From contig JAJUHR010000029.1 in NCBI GenBank assembly GCA_029267795.1, positions 1 through 11,782 on the forward strand: a DNA stretch of 11,782 nucleotides. Reading direction: 5' to 3'. A program made the translations under genes and the position numbers. Under the pieces are notes generated by a model. That model did not search any database, had not been told where the DNA came from, and saw only the letters and a list, made by a program, of their open reading frames with translations. Positions 8,901 through 11,782 of this stretch are shown here, one piece after another (the stretch's first letter is position 1; each line of letters opens with the position of its first letter). Source of the stretch: Planctomycetota bacterium. Its GTDB lineage: Bacteria; Planctomycetota; Phycisphaerae; Phycisphaerales; Phycisphaeraceae.

Positions 8901-9590
8901 CGCGACCTCGGCAGCTACATCGCCGAGGCCCGCCAAGCCGTCTCGCGCCAAGTTTCTCTGCCCCCGGGTTACACCCTACTCTTCTCCGGCCAGTTCGAAT
9001 TTTGGGAAAAGACCATCCCTCGCCTGATCATCGCCGGGGTGCTGACCTTCGTCGCCATCGTCCTGCTGCTGTACTTCAGCACCCGCAGTTGGCTCCGCGT
9101 CGCCGTGGTCATGCTCGCCCTGCCCTTTAGCCTGATCGGCGCGTTCTGGTTCCTCTACGCGTTGGATTACAACCTGTCGCTGGCGGTGGTCATCGGCATG
9201 ATCGCGCTGGCCGGCTTGGACGCCGAGACCGGCATGGTCATGCTCCTCTACCTCGAAAACAGCTTCGACCGTTTTGTGCGCGAGGGGCGGATGAACAACC
9301 CCCAAGACCTCTGGACCGCTGTGCACGACGGGGCCGTGATGCGCATCCGCCCCAAGGCCATGACCGTCGCCACCACGTTTATCGGCTTGGTCCCGCTCCT
9401 ATGGGCCCAGGGCACCGGCGCCGACATGATGCGCCGCCTCGCCGCCCCCATGATCGGCGGCCTGGCCATCAGTTTCGTCATGGAGCTGCTGGTCTACCCG
9501 GTGATCTTCTACCTCTACCAGCACGCCCGCCTCGCCCGTACCTGGGCCGCTTCAAACGCTGCGACGCCCTCCGCCAACCCCCCCGCCTGA
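5961..9590 (+). CDS. cusA: CusA-like heavy-metal RND efflux pump (long form)
   Basis: This 1209-residue proton-driven inner-membrane pump starts at a GTG overlapping the previous stop, with GAGGA at 5950-5954, spacing 6. E. coli CusA is 1047 residues. The CusA methionine triad is conserved: M685 (DLLYMP), M735 (PLSMVET) and M822 (NRINMLATGIK). M685 and M735 are 50 apart, as in CusA. Proton-path residues also match: D459 in GVMVDSSIVM, E1089 in LDAETGMVM and K1132 in RIRPKAMT. The extra length comes from three insertions relative to CusA: 146-205 in the first periplasmic region, with YYCPDHP and GPCPLTGEPL; 561-625, with two additional hydrophobic segments after TM6; and about 749-798 between the second and third triad methionines. 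By family it takes Cu(I)/Ag(I) from the periplasm or inner membrane and passes it to the outer-membrane channel. The role is well supported; exact metal preference is inferred from residues. Confidence 0.95.
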   Translation: MISKIIEFSVRNRFVVLLMTVMLVGLGVWSIYHLPLDAIPDLSDVQVIVVTEYPGQNPQVVDNQVTYPLASAMLAVPGAKVVRGYSMFELSFVYVLFEDGTDLYWARSRVLEYLNFARDRLPAGVQPKLGPDATGVGWVYQYVLYPGYYCPDHPKGLWHDQEQGRWYADRADAPQPRQAALRRVRAFEQPGPCPLTGEPLLSANLDPAQLRSLQDWYLRYPLTAVEGVSEVAPIGGFVRQYQVVLDPQKLQAYNLPLDQITTAIERSNNDVGGSVIELSENEYMVRSRGYLQGLNDLASIPVGLGTGGTPIFLRDVATLQIGGEPRRGIGEYNGIGEAAGGVVVARFGENAFKVIQEAKAKLFELEDGLPPGVFIKTTYDRSALIQRSVDTLRNTLIEEIIVVGLVCILFLLHARSELVAVFVVPSGILVALLVMYCLDINANIMSLGGIAIAIGVMVDSSIVMVENAHKHLDREEERLHAGLAPRPRADLILQAAQEVGPTLFFSLLIITVSFLPVFVLGGEASRLFKPLALTKTLAMGASSFLAITIIPVLMVYFITSRVLPRQWGWKRNLLVTAGAMLLPAAAIFGIASRSSILAPYAWPAAAAWAVLMGMLLIPQRIIHEQRNPISRLLQWLYHPAFALAMRFRWVVLALAVIALASTWYPASRLGTEFMPPLDEGDLLYMPTTDPSIGITASKQLLQQTNKLIKTFPEVLTVHGKIGRADTATDPAPLSMVETVVQLNPDKSQWRTRSVERFFTHWPNWLRRPLARLWPESRPITTQELKLGWTDPDGTHHPGLNTVVSLPGVANAWPYPIENRINMLATGIKTPVGIKVLGPDLRTLSDLADRIATTLRTVPGTLSAYPERTFGGYYLDIDVHREQAARYGLTTGDVQDVIQTALGGMSITTTVEGLQRYPLNVRFARDFRDNPTALRDLLIPTPAGPQIPLGQIASTTIEPAPPMIKSENAQPTAWVYVDVAGRDLGSYIAEARQAVSRQVSLPPGYTLLFSGQFEFWEKTIPRLIIAGVLTFVAIVLLLYFSTRSWLRVAVVMLALPFSLIGAFWFLYALDYNLSLAVVIGMIALAGLDAETGMVMLLYLENSFDRFVREGRMNNPQDLWTAVHDGAVMRIRPKAMTVATTFIGLVPLLWAQGTGADMMRRLAAPMIGGLAISFVMELLVYPVIFYLYQHARLARTWAASNAATPSANPPA

Positions 9591-9601
9591 CCCCCCTCCA
9601 A

Positions 9602-9675
<74 letters not shown>

Positions 9676-9689
9676 AAGCATCCGGCTCG

Positions 9690-9713
9690 ACTCGCCCCCC
9701 AGCACCGGCGAGT
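9690..9713 (-). terminator. Inverted repeat between corA and tRNA, weak terminator candidate
   Basis: A 7-bp perfect stem (ACTCGCC at 9690-9696, GGCGAGT at 9707-9713) encloses a 10-nt loop. No T-tract follows on either strand, so intrinsic termination is doubtful. The repeat could be a processing or Rho-related hairpin, or chance in GC-rich DNA. The rest of the gap from 9676 to 9796 shows no convincing signal. Confidence 0.25.
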
Positions 9714-9796
9714 TCCCAATCCTACCCGCAAACCCCAGCCGCCACTCCAGCAAGTCGCGCACCTCGATGCGCTTGCCGATGTGCACCGCCCGCCCT

Positions 9797-10921
9797 TCAT
9801 CTTCGCCGCCCGCGCCCGAGCCACCCCCGGCGCCAAAAGAACACCAGCTGCCCCAGCGCGATGCACCCCATCCCTAACAGGGCCGCGGGGTACCCCCAAT
9901 ACCAATTCAGCTCCGGCATGTTCAGCGGGGACGCTTCCGGGTTGAAGTTCATCCCGTACAACCCCGCGATGAATGACAGCGGCATAAAGATCGTCGCGAT
10001 CACCGCCAGCACCTTCATGATCTCATTGGTCCGGTTGCTCACCGATGACATGTAGATCTCCACCAGGCTCGAGGCCATCTCACGCTCGTTCTCCAGCATG
10101 TCGATGATCTGAATCGTGTGGTCGTAGCAGTCCCGCAGGTAGACCCGCGTCTCGTCCGTGATCAGCGGGTTCACGTCGCGCATCAGGCTGTTCAGCGCAT
10201 CCCTCTGCGGCCAGACCGCCCGCCGCATCACCAGCAAACTCTTCTTCAGCGCATAGACCCGCTCCATCACCGCCCCATCAGCCGACACCGACACGTGCTC
10301 CTCCAGCTCGTCCAACTCCTCCCCGCAACGCTCCAGGACCGGGAAGTAGCGGTCCACCACCGCGTCCATCAGCGCATAGGCCAGGTAGTCCGCCCCCGCC
10401 CACCGGACAAGCCCCTGGTTCTGGCGGATGCGGTGGCGCACTGGCTCGAAGCAGTCCCCCGCCCGCTCCTGGAACGTCAGCACAAAATCCGACCCCAGGA
10501 ACAAACTCAGTTGCTCCGTCCGTGTGGGGTCCTGCTCCTCCAACATCCGCGACACGATGAACAGGTGATTCGGATATTGCTCCACTTTCGCCCGCTGGTG
10601 TACGTTCACGACGTCCTCCAACGCCAGCGGATGCAACCCGAAGACCTCCCCGATCCGCTGGAGCACCGCCGCGTCCCCCAACCCGTCGACGTTGAGCCAC
10701 ACCACAGGCCACCGGCCCAAAAACCCCATAAGCTGCTCGGGGCTCACCGGACGGTGCTCCTCGTAACGGTCCTGTCCGTATGCAAAGACGTGCAACTCCG
10801 GCTTGGGGGCGTTGGGGTCCGTGACGAGCGCGCCGGGCAGCGCCCCGGGGGCCGTGCGCCGCGAGAACCGTTGCCGATACAGCCGCTCCCGGTCGTGCAT
10901 GAGCTTCTGCGTGATCTTCAC
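9797..10921 (-). CDS. corA: CorA-family Mg2+/Co2+ transport protein
   Basis: This is a 374-residue protein of normal CorA length. A large cytoplasmic N-terminal domain (1-300) includes LNVDGLGDAAVLQRIGEVFGLHPLALEDV (76-104) and the long stalk helix ending in SNRTNEIMKVLAVIATIF. TM1 spans about 302-322 and ends in the signature YGMNF, with GMN at 323-325. The short outer loop carries MPELNWYWGYP, and TM2 spans about 344-364 with a basic tail. By family it is a pentameric channel for Mg2+ uptake that also passes Co2+ or Ni2+. The GTG start at 10921 is supported by GAGGG 7 nt upstream (plus-strand 10929-10933). An ATG at residue 8 is the alternative. The gene is convergent to the metal-efflux operon, and no functional link is shown by the sequence. 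Confidence 0.95.
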   Translation of the reverse strand: MKITQKLMHDRERLYRQRFSRRTAPGALPGALVTDPNAPKPELHVFAYGQDRYEEHRPVSPEQLMGFLGRWPVVWLNVDGLGDAAVLQRIGEVFGLHPLALEDVVNVHQRAKVEQYPNHLFIVSRMLEEQDPTRTEQLSLFLGSDFVLTFQERAGDCFEPVRHRIRQNQGLVRWAGADYLAYALMDAVVDRYFPVLERCGEELDELEEHVSVSADGAVMERVYALKKSLLVMRRAVWPQRDALNSLMRDVNPLITDETRVYLRDCYDHTIQIIDMLENEREMASSLVEIYMSSVSNRTNEIMKVLAVIATIFMPLSFIAGLYGMNFNPEASPLNMPELNWYWGYPAALLGMGCIALGQLVFFWRRGWLGRGRRR

Positions 10922-10928
10922 AGCCGTG

Positions 10929-10933
10929 CCCTC
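10929..10933 (-). promoter_or_regulatory. Ribosome binding site deciding the corA GTG start
   Basis: On the minus strand GAGGG is followed by 7 nt and then GTG at 10921. This favours the GTG over the in-frame ATG seven codons downstream. Confidence 0.6.
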
Positions 10934-11221
10934 GAGACCCCCTCTAGAGCGTCTTGCTCATTCGGGTCGATGGGGGGGAAGGTGGGGTAAGCGGGGGTGA
11001 AGCGAAGCGGCAGCCCGGCGAGCTTGGGTCATCACTACAGCCTGCCCCAGCCACCCCATTTGAAATCCAACCGATCCACCCGAACGAAACACAACACAGG
11101 CCGCCCCAGACCGTATCACCCGATCCTAACGCGCGCAGCCCCCAGTACCAACGCGAGGCTTGCCCGCACCCCACCGCGGGCCCATCTCCACGCCCCCCCC
11201 GCTGTGCTCGAGCACCCCGAG
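10934..11221. other. Gap without a recognisable gene
   Basis: This lies between the start of the corA-like gene and the terminator of the next minus-strand gene, so it should hold the corA promoter. I see no convincing -10/-35 pair, no strong hairpin, no riboswitch-like structure and no repeat. Short open frames on the plus strand are Pro/Arg-rich, as expected from GC-rich noncoding DNA. Confidence 0.5.
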
Positions 11222-11223
11222 AA

Positions 11224-11256
11224 ACAAAAAAAGCCGCCGGATTGCTCCAGCGGCTT
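11224..11256 (-). terminator. Rho-independent terminator of the beta-propeller-like gene
   Basis: On the minus strand AAGCCGC pairs perfectly with GCGGCTT (plus-strand 11250-11256 and 11231-11237). Two further G-C pairs beyond one mismatch close a 6-nt loop. The last two bases of the stem begin a run of seven T (plus-strand A at 11226-11232). It begins 28 nt after the stop of the upstream minus-strand gene. There is no T-run on the plus-strand side, so it acts in one direction. Confidence 0.88.
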
Positions 11257-11283
11257 AAGGCTCACTCCAACTTCACGTCGGGC

Positions 11284-11782
11284 TCAATCGTAGCCCGCCC
11301 AGGTCAGCGGGATCTGCGGAGCCTGGGTGAACACGATCGTCTGCAGATCGCTCACGCTCACATTCACGCTTGGCGCCACCGACGCGCCCGTGAGGATGTT
11401 GATCGGCTCGAGCTTGCCGGACTGCAGGCTAAACCCGCAGAACACCGAGCCCGCCGATTCGAACCCCTTCACGTCCGCGCTGGGCAACGCTCCCACCAGG
11501 GCTTCGGTCTGATTGTGCGGGTTCAGCCGCCACAGCTCTTGACCCTTAGTCGCGTAGAACGTCCCGTTCGCGGTGGCCGTCAGGCCGTCGTACGTGTTAT
11601 TCATCGTCATCATCTGCTGGATCGCGCCGGTTTCCGGGTCCACCTTGATCAGCCGGCTCGATGGGCCGGTGTACCCGTCGTCATCGTCCGCGTCGTTCAG
11701 CAGGGACAGGACGTCCTTCGACAGCGTCACCAGCACCGCCAGGTCATCGTAGTCCGCGTAGTTCAGGTCGGTCGTCCCCAGC
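11284..11782 (-). CDS. Beta-propeller-like hypothetical protein (N-terminus missing)
   Basis: The frame is open to the window edge, with first full codon at 11781-11779, giving 165 visible residues. The GTG at 11736 is internal and need not be a start. The visible part has repeated blade-like units: SSRLIKVDPETGAI (41-54), DGLTATANGTFYAT then ELWRLNPHNQTEAL (65-95), and a unit ending SGKLEPINILTGAS (121-134). The L-x-x-[VL]-[DN]-P spacing and TG turns recall NHL/YVTN-type or related propellers. An Asp-rich stretch, DADDDDGY (30-37), could bind calcium. The protein ends in LTWAGYD with no PEP-CTERM-like anchor. Such proteins are often secreted, but the signal peptide region is outside the window. 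No function can be assigned. The gene is followed by a clear terminator. Confidence 0.8.
   Translation of the reverse strand, partial: LGTTDLNYADYDDLAVLVTLSKDVLSLLNDADDDDGYTGPSSRLIKVDPETGAIQQMMTMNNTYDGLTATANGTFYATKGQELWRLNPHNQTEALVGALPSADVKGFESAGSVFCGFSLQSGKLEPINILTGASVAPSVNVSVSDLQTIVFTQAPQIPLTWAGYD

Noticed and set aside
10997..11293. Plus-strand open frame of 98 codons in the gap after corA.
   Set aside because: It is Pro/Arg/Ser-rich, runs through the terminator hairpin and into the 3' end of the opposite gene, and has no motif.

Overview
The window is high-GC bacterial DNA with a Gram-negative envelope, since it encodes a three-part inner-to-outer-membrane efflux machine. The ECF sigma factor / non-zinc anti-sigma pair, GTG starts and long-form RND pump would suit a planctomycete (Phycisphaerae-like) or related lineage. 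That placement is inference, not something the sequence proves.

Layout. (a) 1-1403, plus strand: the 3' part of a hybrid sensor histidine kinase with PAS end, HisKA, HATPase and receiver domains; its N-terminus lies outside the window. (b) 1404-1582: a short gap with two A-tracts and weak promoter-like elements. (c) 1583-9590, plus strand: five genes packed without a gap above 10 nt, namely an ECF sigma factor, a membrane anti-sigma-like protein with a Cys-rich outer domain, an outer-membrane efflux protein (CusC/TolC type), a membrane fusion protein (CusB type) and a long RND pump (CusA type). (d) 9602-9675, minus strand: tRNA-Arg(CCT), facing the end of the operon. (e) 9797-10921, minus strand: a CorA-type Mg2+/Co2+ channel. 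(f) 10922-11225: a gap with no recognisable gene. (g) A Rho-independent terminator on the minus strand, followed by (h) 11284-11782, minus strand: the C-terminal part of a beta-propeller-like protein of unknown function.

How the genes work together. The pump keeps the CusA methionine triad (M685, M735, M822) and the proton-relay residues (D459, E1089, K1132). The fusion protein keeps the CusB three-methionine site and carries a second Cys/His/Met metal-binding motif in front of it. These point to Cu(I)/Ag(I) export from the periplasm. The sigma/anti-sigma pair at the head of the same unit suggests metal- or redox-responsive control by an ECF sigma factor, in place of the CusRS two-component system used by Escherichia coli; the layout recalls cnr-type nickel/cobalt operons.

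The most unusual point is an insertion in the periplasmic part of the pump (residues about 146-205) whose ends resemble the two halves of a heavy-metal-binding domain. The pump also has an extra pair of predicted membrane segments. No CRISPR array, insertion sequence or integrase was seen.
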